Shown here: positions 1 through 6,084 of the stretch, one piece after another
How positions within the stretch are numbered: position 1 is the stretch's first letter
Layout: each line of letters begins with the position of its first letter
Source: Burkholderiaceae bacterium
GTDB lineage: Bacteria > Pseudomonadota > Gammaproteobacteria > Burkholderiales > Burkholderiaceae_C
Reading direction: 5' to 3'
DNA: 7,287 nucleotides
Assembly: GCA_025458585.1 (NCBI GenBank)
Contig: JALOSD010000146.1
Location: 1 to 7,287 of the forward strand
The notes under the pieces: generated by a model
Told to the model about the DNA's origin: nothing
The model's database searches: none
The model's input: the letters and a program-made list of their open reading frames with translations, nothing else
Program-made: the position numbers and the translations under genes

Positions 1-11
1 GCGCGAGAGCA

Positions 12-50
12 GCCGGCCCCCGCACCCACGGGCCGGCACTGGCGCCGGCC
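12..50. repeat. Two overlapping inverted repeats upstream of the phosphatase gene
   Basis: An 8-bp perfect inverted repeat pairs 12-19 (GCCGGCCC) with 30-37 (GGGCCGGC) across a 10-nt loop. A second, 7-bp repeat pairs 31-37 (GGCCGGC) with 44-50 (GCCGGCC) across 6 nt. The two hairpins share the 31-37 arm, so only one can form at a time. No T-run follows either, so an intrinsic terminator for an upstream gene is possible but unproven. Such repeats also arise by chance in DNA this GC-rich. Confidence 0.3.
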
Positions 51-66
51 CCCAGGGCACTCGGGG

Positions 67-72
67 CACAAT
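67..72 (+). promoter_or_regulatory. Possible -10 element upstream of the PP2C gene
   Basis: CACAAT matches TATAAT at four of six positions and stands out as an AT-richer spot in a very GC-rich leader, about 50 nt before the ATG at 123. No convincing -35 hexamer lies 16-18 nt upstream. This is a weak call. The gene may instead be co-transcribed with something to the left of the window. Confidence 0.22.
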
Positions 73-122
73 CGGCGCGCCCGCCTTCGTCGACGCCCCG
101 CGTCCCTGCCGCCTTCGCCGTC

Positions 123-908
123 ATGAACCTCGAGTTCTTCGCTGCCATCGACAAGGGACGGGCGCGCGACAACAACGAAGACTCGATCGCGCTCGACGAG
201 TCGAACGCGCTCGCGGTGCTCGCCGACGGCATGGGCGGCTACAACGCCGGCGAAGTCGCCAGCGGCATGGCGACCTCGTTCATCCGCAGCGAGCTCGGCC
301 GCTGGCTGCAGGAGGCCACCGAGACGAGCGACGCCGAGGTGCGCCGCGCGATGGACATCTGCGTCGACAACGCCAACCGCGCGATCTTCAACGCCGCCAA
401 CGCGAACCCGCACTACGCCGGGATGGGCACGACGCTCGTCGTCGCCCTCTTCCGTGGACCCCGTCTGCTCGTCGGTCACGTCGGCGACTCGCGCGCCTAC
501 CGGCTGCGCGGCGGGCGCCTGGTGCAGATCACGCGCGACCACTCGCTGCTGCAGGAGCAGATCGACGCCGGCCTGATCTCGCCCGAGCAGGCCGCGTTCG
601 CCGCGCACAAGAACCTGGTCACGCGCGCGGTCGGCGTCGAGGACACGGTGCTGCTCGAGACGCACCTGCACGAGGTGATGCCGGGCGACCTGTACCTGCT
701 GTGCTCCGACGGCCTGTCGGACATGCTCGACGACGCAACGCTCGCGCAGATGTTGAAATCGCACGAAGTGCTCGCCGACGCGGGCCGGGCGCTGATCGAC
801 GCCGCCAACGATGCGGGCGGAAAGGATAATATTTCCCTCGTCTTGGTGCGCGTCGCCGGCGGTGCTGCGTCGCCACCTCCACGCTCCTGGTGGCCCTTCC
901 GTCGCTGA
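123..908 (+). CDS. PP2C-family serine/threonine protein phosphatase (Stp-like)
   Basis: This 261-residue cytoplasmic, metal-dependent (PPM) phosphatase would remove phosphate from Ser/Thr residues placed by a Hanks-type kinase. Bacterial PP2C motifs appear in order: RDNNED (15-20), LADGMGG (33-39) with metal-binding Asp35, GMGTT (100-104), GDSRAYRL (121-128), TRDHSL (137-142), CSDGLSD (194-200) with Asp196, and KDNIS (234-238) with Asp235. All expected metal-binding acidic residues are present, so it should be active. The length is typical of the single-domain family, with a short Pro/Trp/Arg tail and no membrane segment. The same frame is open upstream to the window edge, but that stretch is low-complexity Ala/Pro/Arg, and MNLEF fits family N-termini, so the ATG at 123 is preferred although no clear Shine-Dalgarno precedes it. 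The FHA gene starts 67 nt downstream. The partner kinase is not in the window. Confidence 0.95.
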   Translation: MNLEFFAAIDKGRARDNNEDSIALDESNALAVLADGMGGYNAGEVASGMATSFIRSELGRWLQEATETSDAEVRRAMDICVDNANRAIFNAANANPHYAGMGTTLVVALFRGPRLLVGHVGDSRAYRLRGGRLVQITRDHSLLQEQIDAGLISPEQAAFAAHKNLVTRAVGVEDTVLLETHLHEVMPGDLYLLCSDGLSDMLDDATLAQMLKSHEVLADAGRALIDAANDAGGKDNISLVLVRVAGGAASPPPRSWWPFRR

Positions 909-975
909 CCTGCCCGCAGGCGCGCCGGTGCCCCGGGCAACGCCGAAGAACAGGCCAACCGAGGGTCAGCACAGC

Positions 976-1635
976 ATGGGCAAACTGGTCGTCTCCCTGG
1001 ACGGCGTGGTGATCAAGGAGGTCCAGATCACCAAGGACAAGACGACGCTCGGGCGCCGCCCGTACAACGACATCGTGATCGACAACCTCGCCGTCAGCGG
1101 CGAGCACGCGGTGCTGCAGATGGTCGGCCAGGATGTCTTCATCGAGGACCTGAACTCGACCAACGGCACCTACATCAACGGCCGTGCGGTCAAGCGACAG
1201 CTGCTCGCGCACGACGACACGATCGAGGTCGGCAAGTACAAGATCAAGTACCTCGCCGAAGGCACCGGCGGCTACGACCAGACGATGATCGTCAAGCCCG
1301 GCAGCACGCCGATGCCGGTCTTCGCGCGCTCGCAGCCGGTGCCTTCGGGCTTCGGCTCGCTGGCGGGGCAGGCCGGACCGGCCTCGATCAAGGTCCTCAA
1401 CGGTGCGGCCGCCGGGCGCGAAGTCGCGCTGACCAAGGTCGTGACCACGGTCGGCAAGCCCGGCGTGCAGGTGGCCTCGATCACGAAGCGGCCGGTGGGC
1501 TACGTGCTCGCGCACGTCGAGGGCGGCTCGCGGCCGTCGATCAACGGCAAGCCGCTCGCCGGCGACTCGATCCAGCTCAAGAGCGGCGACGTGATCGAGC
1601 TCGCCGGCACGCAGATGCAGTTCGTCCAGGCCTGA
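976..1635 (+). CDS. FHA domain protein with one canonical and one degenerate FHA domain
   Basis: This 219-residue soluble protein should bind phosphothreonine peptides through its first FHA domain (about 1-92). That domain keeps the binding-loop signature: GRRPYNDI (26-33) with Arg27/Arg28, SGEHA (41-45) and DLNSTNGTYING (58-69). A flexible Gly/Pro/Ser linker (about 95-135) contains YDQTMIV with Thr103. The C-terminal part (about 136-219) looks like a second FHA fold, with TTVGK (157-161), INGKPL (189-194) and SGDVIELAG (203-211). It lacks the Arg after TTVG, the SxxH motif and the N-G-T triad, so it probably does not bind phosphopeptide. A longer reading frame begins at 811 inside the phosphatase gene. 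The ATG at 976 is chosen because it starts just before the first FHA strand, and GAGGG at 961-965 is a plausible Shine-Dalgarno. Following a PP2C phosphatase, it is probably an effector or adaptor in a Ser/Thr phosphorylation circuit; its target is unknown. Confidence 0.93.
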   Translation: MGKLVVSLDGVVIKEVQITKDKTTLGRRPYNDIVIDNLAVSGEHAVLQMVGQDVFIEDLNSTNGTYINGRAVKRQLLAHDDTIEVGKYKIKYLAEGTGGYDQTMIVKPGSTPMPVFARSQPVPSGFGSLAGQAGPASIKVLNGAAAGREVALTKVVTTVGKPGVQVASITKRPVGYVLAHVEGGSRPSINGKPLAGDSIQLKSGDVIELAGTQMQFVQA

Positions 1636-1639
1636 ACGC

Positions 1640-1714
1640 CGCGGCGGCGCCGCGTGAAGTTCTCACGCCGACGGGCCGCGGCTCGGGCATGGGTGCCGCC
1701 CGATGCGGCATCGG
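1640..1714. repeat. Cluster of three short hairpins after the FHA gene
   Basis: The 209-nt gap 1636-1844 holds no convincing gene. Three perfect 6-bp inverted repeats lie at its left end: CGCGGC/GCCGCG (1640-1645/1649-1654, 3-nt loop), GCGTGA/TCACGC (1652-1657/1663-1668, 5-nt loop) and CCGATG/CATCGG (1700-1705/1709-1714, 3-nt loop). The first begins 5 nt after the FHA stop codon and could act as a weak terminator, but no T-run follows. I see no clear promoter in the rest of the gap. Confidence 0.3.
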
Positions 1715-1844
1715 CCCCTTGTGCGCGACGCTGCCGGGGCGCAGCATCACGTACTCGCGTGTCCGCCATGCCACCGCCCCTGCCCCGCCGTCGATCCGCC
1801 TACGTGGCGGATGCCTGCCGAGCCGCCCACCGACGGCCTGCCCG

Positions 1845-2627
1845 ATGATCATCCGCACCCTCGGCTGCTCCGGCTCGATCGCCGCGGGCAGCCGGACGAC
1901 GTCGTTCCTCGTCGACGACGATCTGCTGATCGACGCCGGCACCGGCGTCGGCGAGCTGGCGCTCGACGAACTCGTGCGTGTCGACCATATCCTGGTCAGC
2001 CACTCGCACCTCGACCACGTGCTCGCGATCGGGCTGCTCGCCGACACCGTCTCGCGCCGACGCGCAGCCGCCGAGCGCGGGCCGGTCGTCGTGCACGCGC
2101 TGCCGGCCACGCTCGCCGCGCTGCGCACGCACATCTTCAACGGCGTGATCTGGCCCGACTTCACGCGCCTGCCCACCGCCGACGCCCCGGCGCTGCGCTT
2201 CGAGCCGTTCGCCGTCGGCGACGCGCTCGGCTTCGGCGCGCGTCGCATCGAGGTGCTCGAGGCGCGGCACACGGTGCCGGCGGTCGGCTTCGCGGTGCAG
2301 CCACACGACGGCGCGCCGGCGTGGGTGTTCAGCGGCGACACGGGGCCGAACCCGGCGTTGTGGCAACGCCTGCGCGACCTGCCGCTGGCGCACCTCGTGA
2401 TCGAGGCCGCGTTCGGCGACGAGGAGCGGGAACTCGCCGTGATCAGCGGCCACCTGTGCCCGTCGATGCTCGGTGCCGAGCTGGCGCACCTCGCGGCACC
2501 GGTCGACGTGCACATCACGCACGTCAAGCCGGGCGAGGTCGAGGCCGTCATGTCGCAGATCGCCGCGCTCGGCCTGCCACACCGCGTCCGCGCGCTGGCG
2601 TGCGGCGACCGGCTCGACCTGCGCTGA
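1845..2627 (+). CDS. MBL-fold metallohydrolase, probable class II 3',5'-cyclic-nucleotide phosphodiesterase
   Basis: This 260-residue enzyme has the metallo-beta-lactamase zinc ligands in order: HSHLDH (53-58), His142 (in ARHTVP), Asp165 (in SGDTG), His203 (in SGHLCP) and His226 (in ITHVKP). The pattern, together with IFNGVIWPDF (97-106), resembles class II cAMP phosphodiesterases of the yeast PDE1/Vibrio CpdP type, which hydrolyse cyclic nucleotides to 5'-monophosphates. That substrate assignment is inference from motif resemblance; tRNase Z-like or other small MBL hydrolases are alternatives. There is no signal peptide, so the enzyme is probably cytoplasmic. The frame is open from 1689, but the added residues are Arg/Pro/Ala-rich and unlike the family, while MIIRTLGCSGS is a typical first beta strand, so the ATG at 1845 is chosen. 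The stop at 2625-2627 directly abuts the stop of the convergent methyltransferase gene. Its place beside a phosphatase and an FHA protein suggests a signalling role. Confidence 0.88.
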   Translation: MIIRTLGCSGSIAAGSRTTSFLVDDDLLIDAGTGVGELALDELVRVDHILVSHSHLDHVLAIGLLADTVSRRRAAAERGPVVVHALPATLAALRTHIFNGVIWPDFTRLPTADAPALRFEPFAVGDALGFGARRIEVLEARHTVPAVGFAVQPHDGAPAWVFSGDTGPNPALWQRLRDLPLAHLVIEAAFGDEERELAVISGHLCPSMLGAELAHLAAPVDVHITHVKPGEVEAVMSQIAALGLPHRVRALACGDRLDLR

Positions 2628-2634
2628 TCAGCGC
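2621..2634. repeat. 14-bp perfect palindrome containing both convergent stop codons
   Basis: GCGCTGATCAGCGC is its own reverse complement. The plus-strand TGA (2625-2627) ends the phosphodiesterase-like gene, and the TGA read from 2630 to 2628 on the minus strand ends the methyltransferase gene. There is no intergenic base. A 5-bp GCGGC/GCCGC hairpin (2633-2637/2642-2646) overlaps its right edge. No T-run is seen in either direction, so terminator activity is uncertain. Confidence 0.6.
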
Positions 2635-3881
2635 GGCTCGGGCCGCACCGGCCGCGCCGACCCGCTGACGAGGTCGAAGCGAAACAGCCGGCACTCGATC
2701 GGCCCATTCCACAGCGGCACGCGGCGGCTCTCCTTCAGCCGCATCAGGCCCGGCAGCCGCGTCTCGGGGCTCAGCACCCACGCCGTCCAGCCGCCGTAGT
2801 GCCGCTTCCAGTGCGCCGCGAGCGCGCCGAAGAACGCGGCGGCGCCGCCATCGGCATCGAAAGCCTCGCGCGCCGGCGCGCCGGTGCCCTTCGGCGCCAG
2901 GCGCTCGCCGTACGGCGGGTTGAGCATCAGCACGCCGCGCGGCGCCGGCGGCGGGCGCTGCAGCGCGTCGCCGGCGCGGAAGTCGATCGCCGCGGCCACG
3001 CCCGCGCGCTCGGCGTTGCGGTGCGCGAAGTCGGTCATGCGAAACGAGACGTCGCCGGCAAACACCGGCACCGCCGCCGGCCGCACGCGTTCGCGCGCGG
3101 CCCGCTGCAGCGCATGCCAGGCCTCGCGATGGTCGCGGAACGGGCCGAGGGCCTCGAACGCGAAGCGCCGCTGCAGGCCGGGGGCGACGTCGCAGGCGAT
3201 CTGCGCGGCCTCGATCGCGATCGTGCCGGCGCCGCAGCAAGGGTCGAGCAGCGGGCCGTCGTCGGCACGGCCGCGCCAGTCGGCGGCGGCGAGCATTGCC
3301 GCGGCGAGCGTCTCCTTCAGTGGCGCCTCGCCCTTGACCTCGCGCCCGGCGGCGGCGGCGTCGCGCCAGCCGCGCTTGAACAGCGCCTCGCCCGACGTGT
3401 CGGCGTACAGCGTCGCGCGCTCGGGGCCCAGGTGCAGCACGAGCGGCAGGTCGGGCCGCCGCGTGTCGACGCTCGGGCGCTGGCCGGTGGCCTCGCGCAG
3501 CGCGTCGCACACCGCGTCCTTGATGCGCAGCGCGGCGAAGTGCAGGCTGCGCAGCGGCGAGCGCTGCGCGGTCACGTCGACGCGCAGCGTCTGCGCCGGC
3601 GTGATCCAGTCGCCCCAGCGCACCGTGCGCGCGATCGCGTAGAGCCCGTGCTCGTCGTGGTACGGCGCGTCGGCGAGCGGCCACAGCACGCGCTGCGCGA
3701 GCCGGCTCTCGAGGTTCAGTCGCATCGCGGCGAGCGCGTCGCCGCGCACCGTGACGCCGCCGCGACCGGTCGTGACCTCGGAGGCCGGCAGCAGGCGCCG
3801 GCACTCCTCGGCCAGCAGCGGCTCGACGCCCCCGCCGCAGGGCAGGAACAACGCGACGCCCGCCGCCGGCGCGGTGGTCAC
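2628..3881 (-). CDS. rlmL: THUMP-domain 23S rRNA guanine-N2 methyltransferase (RlmL type)
   Basis: This 417-residue protein matches the COG0116/RlmL family, which transfers methyl from S-adenosylmethionine to G2445 of 23S rRNA. The N-terminal part (about 1-160) is a ferredoxin-like plus THUMP RNA-binding region, with FLPCGGGVEPLLAEE (12-26) near the start and LHFAALRIKDAVCD (113-126). The Rossmann-fold methyltransferase part has the SAM-binding motif DPCCGAGTIAIEAA (213-226) and the catalytic NPPYGERL (321-328). It ends near 417, so it is the short form without the C-terminal RlmK half found in E. coli RlmKL. The GTG at 3881 is chosen because it overlaps the rpoN stop (GTGA), there is no better start until Met53, and the family's N-terminal strand follows directly. 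The frame continues upstream into the N-terminal frame of rpoN only because of the lesion there. Overlap suggests translational coupling to rpoN. The exact target base is inferred from the family. Confidence 0.9.
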   Translation of the reverse strand: MTTAPAAGVALFLPCGGGVEPLLAEECRRLLPASEVTTGRGGVTVRGDALAAMRLNLESRLAQRVLWPLADAPYHDEHGLYAIARTVRWGDWITPAQTLRVDVTAQRSPLRSLHFAALRIKDAVCDALREATGQRPSVDTRRPDLPLVLHLGPERATLYADTSGEALFKRGWRDAAAAGREVKGEAPLKETLAAAMLAAADWRGRADDGPLLDPCCGAGTIAIEAAQIACDVAPGLQRRFAFEALGPFRDHREAWHALQRAARERVRPAAVPVFAGDVSFRMTDFAHRNAERAGVAAAIDFRAGDALQRPPPAPRGVLMLNPPYGERLAPKGTGAPAREAFDADGGAAAFFGALAAHWKRHYGGWTAWVLSPETRLPGLMRLKESRRVPLWNGPIECRLFRFDLVSGSARPVRPEPR

Positions 3882-5291
3882 AGCGCCTTGCGCAGGTTGG
3901 CCGGCGCGATCTTCAGCGCCTCGCGGTACTTCGCCACCGTGCGCCGCGCGACCTGGATGCCCTGCTCCTCGAGCATCTGGCTGAGCTGGCTGTCCGACAG
4001 CGGCTTGGCCGGGTCCTCGGCGGCGACGAACTGCTTGATCAGTGCGCGCACCGCCGTGCTCGACGCGTTGCCGCCGGCCTCCGTGTTCAGCGACGAGCCG
4101 AAGAAGTACTTGAGCTCGAAGGTGCCGAACGGCGTGGCCATGTACTTGGCGGTGGTCACGCGCGAGATCGTGCTCTCGTGCAGCCCGAGTTCGTCGGCGA
4201 TCTCGCGCAGCACGAGCGGCTTCATCGCGATCGCGCCGTGGCTGAAGAAGTTCTTCTGCCGCTCGACGATCGCGCCCGAGACGCGCACGATCGTGTCGAA
4301 GCGCTGCTGGATGTTCTTCATGAACCAGCGCGCCTCCTGCAGCCGCGACGACAGCCCGGCCGCCGAGCCGTTGCGCTGGCCGCGGATCGCCTGCGCGTAC
4401 AGGTCGTTGATGCGCAGCTTCGGCAACACGTCGGGGTTGAGCACGACGCGCCAGCCGCGCCCGCTCTTCTGCACGATCACGTCGGGCACGATGATGTTCG
4501 CCTCGGCACGCGCGAACGGCCGCCCCGGCTTCGGCTCGCAGGCAACGATCAGCGCCTGCGCCTGCTTGACGAGGCCCTCGTCGGCGCCGGTGACCGCCGT
4601 CAGCCGCTTCAGGTCGCGGCGCGCGAGCAGCTCGAGGTGCTGCTCGCAGATCGCGAGCGCGATCGCGCGCGCCGGGCTGGCCGGCTGCTGCACGAGCTGC
4701 AGGCGCAGGCACTCGCCGAGGTCGCGCGCGCCGACGCCGCAGGGCTCGAGGCTCTGCAGCCACTTCAGCGCGCAGCGCAGGCGCGCGAGCAACTCGTCGA
4801 GCGCCTCCTTGCACCGCCGCCGCGTCCTCGGGGGCGAGGCGCATGCCGAGCACCTGCCGGCGCAGGTGCTCGGCGAGCGTCTCGCCGGGACCGCGATCCT
4901 GCGGCTCGAACTCGTCGTCGGCGTCGCCGGTGACGCCCGCCGGCGTCTCGCGGATGCCGTCGAAGTCGTCGTTCTCGGTGCCGTTGGCCCAGTCGTCGCG
5001 GTCGGCGGCGCCGTAGTCAGTGGTGTCGAGGCCCGCCGCGTCGTCGGGGTCGCCACGGCCGTCGACGTCGTCGCGCTCGGCGACGCTGCCGCGCTCGACC
5101 GGCGTCTGCAGCGAGGCCTCGAACGCCGGCGGGGCGTCGTCGTCGAGCTCGATGAACGGATTCTGCTCGAGCATCTGCTCGACTTCCTGGTGCAGCTCGA
5201 GCGTCGACAGCTGCAGCAGCCGGATCGACTGCTGCAGCTGCGGCGTCAGCGCCAGATGCTGCGACAGGCGAAGCTGGAGCGATGGCTTCAT
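3878..5291 (-). pseudogene. rpoN: RNA polymerase sigma-54 factor, disrupted by an out-of-frame deletion
   Basis: Sigma-54 directs RNA polymerase to -24/-12 promoters that need AAA+ activators. Codons 1-161 (5291-4809) encode region I, MKPSLQLRLSQHLALTPQLQ onward to NPFIEL (44-49), then an acidic region II (about 50-135) and the start of the core-binding domain, ending LAPEDAAAVQ. Homology resumes in another frame at 4810 (KEALDELLARLRCALKWLQSLEP) and runs 310 codons to the stop at 3878. That part includes the DNA-binding helix-turn-helix LREIADELGLHESTISRVT (4154-4210) and the RpoN box ARRTVAKYRE (3920-3949). Compared with E. coli RpoN recalled from memory, about 20-35 residues around the conserved DDxGYL segment are absent at the junction, so the lesion is a deletion of 3n+2 bases, not a single-base slip. 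The two parts add up to 471 codons, against roughly 480-500 in the family. Both halves otherwise look well conserved, so the event is recent or is a sequencing/assembly error. It starts 4 nt after the lptB stop. Confidence 0.88.
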
Positions 5292-5295
5292 GGCC

Positions 5296-6084
5296 TCACA
5301 TGCGGAAGTGCTCGCCGAGGTAGACCTTGCGCACGTCGGCGTTGTCGACGATGTCCTGCGGGGTCCCCTCGGCCAGCACGCGGCCGTCGCTGATGATGTA
5401 GGCGCGGTCGCAGATGCCCAGCGTCTCGCGCACGTTGTGGTCGGTGATCAGCACGCCGATGCCGCGCGCCTTCAGGAAGCCGATGATGCGCTGGATCTCG
5501 ATCACGGCGATCGGGTCGACGCCGGCGAACGGCTCGTCGAGCAGGATGAAGCGCGGCTGCGTCGCCAGCGCGCGCGCGATCTCGACGCGCCGGCGCTCGC
5601 CGCCCGACAGCGCCGGCGCCGGGCTGTCGCGCAGCTTCTCGATGCTCAGCTCGAGCAGCAGGTCGTCGAGCAGGCGCTCGATCTCGGCACGCGGCAGCGC
5701 GCGGCCGTTGGCGCCGAGCTGCAGTTCGAGCACGGCGCGCACGTTCTCGGCCACCGTCAGGCGGCGGAAGATCGACGCCTCCTGTGGGAGGTAACTCAGG
5801 CCGAGGCGCGCGCGCTGGTGGATCGGGCGGTGCTGCACCGGCTCGCCGTCGATGCGGATCTCGCCGGCGTCGGGGCGCACGAGGCCAACGACCATGTAGA
5901 AGATCGTCGTCTTGCCGGCGCCGTTCGGGCCGAGCAGGCCCACGACTTCGCCGGCGCTGACCGCGAGGGCGACATCCTTGACCACCGTGCGCGCGCCGTA
6001 GCGCTTTTGCAGCCCGCGCGCCTCGAGGCGGCTCGCCGCCAGCGTCGCCGGCAGCGTCGAGGCGGGGGCAGGCACGGCGTTCAC
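5296..6084 (-). CDS. lptB: LPS export ABC transporter ATP-binding protein LptB
   Basis: LptB is the cytoplasmic ATPase of the LptB2FG transporter, which extracts lipopolysaccharide from the inner membrane and pushes it along the LptC-LptA bridge. The 262 residues contain Walker A GPNGAGKT (52-59), Q-loop Gln101 in YLPQEASIF, the ABC signature LSGGERRRVEIARAL (159-173), Walker B FILLDE (179-184), the D-loop AGVDP (187-191) and switch His216 in LITDHNVRETL. The Q-loop and LITDHNVRETL sequences are characteristic of LptB rather than of amino-acid or metal ABC ATPases. It is about 20 residues longer than E. coli LptB because of an Ala/Pro-rich N-terminus before LEARGLQKRYG. The start is GTG at 6084, overlapping the lptA stop as GTGA; a second GTG three codons in is an alternative. 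rpoN follows after 4 nt. The position between lptA and rpoN confirms the assignment. Confidence 0.97.
   Translation of the reverse strand: MNAVPAPASTLPATLAASRLEARGLQKRYGARTVVKDVALAVSAGEVVGLLGPNGAGKTTIFYMVVGLVRPDAGEIRIDGEPVQHRPIHQRARLGLSYLPQEASIFRRLTVAENVRAVLELQLGANGRALPRAEIERLLDDLLLELSIEKLRDSPAPALSGGERRRVEIARALATQPRFILLDEPFAGVDPIAVIEIQRIIGFLKARGIGVLITDHNVRETLGICDRAYIISDGRVLAEGTPQDIVDNADVRKVYLGEHFRM

Noticed and set aside
811..975. Upstream start for the FHA protein at 811
   Set aside because: The 55 extra residues overlap the phosphatase gene, have no FHA features, and the ATG at 976 has a GAGGG at a plausible distance.
1703..2668. 321-codon plus-strand frame overlapping the MBL-fold gene
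   Set aside because: Its translation is extremely Arg/Ala-rich, and the overlapping frame has all the metallo-hydrolase ligands in order.
2548..3804. 418-codon minus-strand frame overlapping rlmL
   Set aside because: It is a shifted reading of the methyltransferase, rich in Arg/Ala, with no motif; the SAM-binding and NPPY motifs lie in the other frame.
4800..4820. Programmed ribosomal frameshift joining the two halves of rpoN
   Set aside because: A frameshift would keep all residues, but a conserved stretch of the core-binding domain is absent at the junction. I see no slippery heptamer there, and sigma-54 is not known to need frameshifting.
2628..5291. Genuine sigma-54/methyltransferase fusion protein
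   Set aside because: The middle third in this frame is low-complexity Arg/Ala sequence, while a different frame over the same bases encodes well-conserved sigma-54. The open frame is a by-product of high G+C and the rpoN lesion.
2799..5393. 864-codon open frame on the plus strand
   Set aside because: It is antisense to rlmL, rpoN and the end of lptB, with Arg/Ala/Gly-rich composition and no recognisable domain; long antisense frames are expected at this G+C content.
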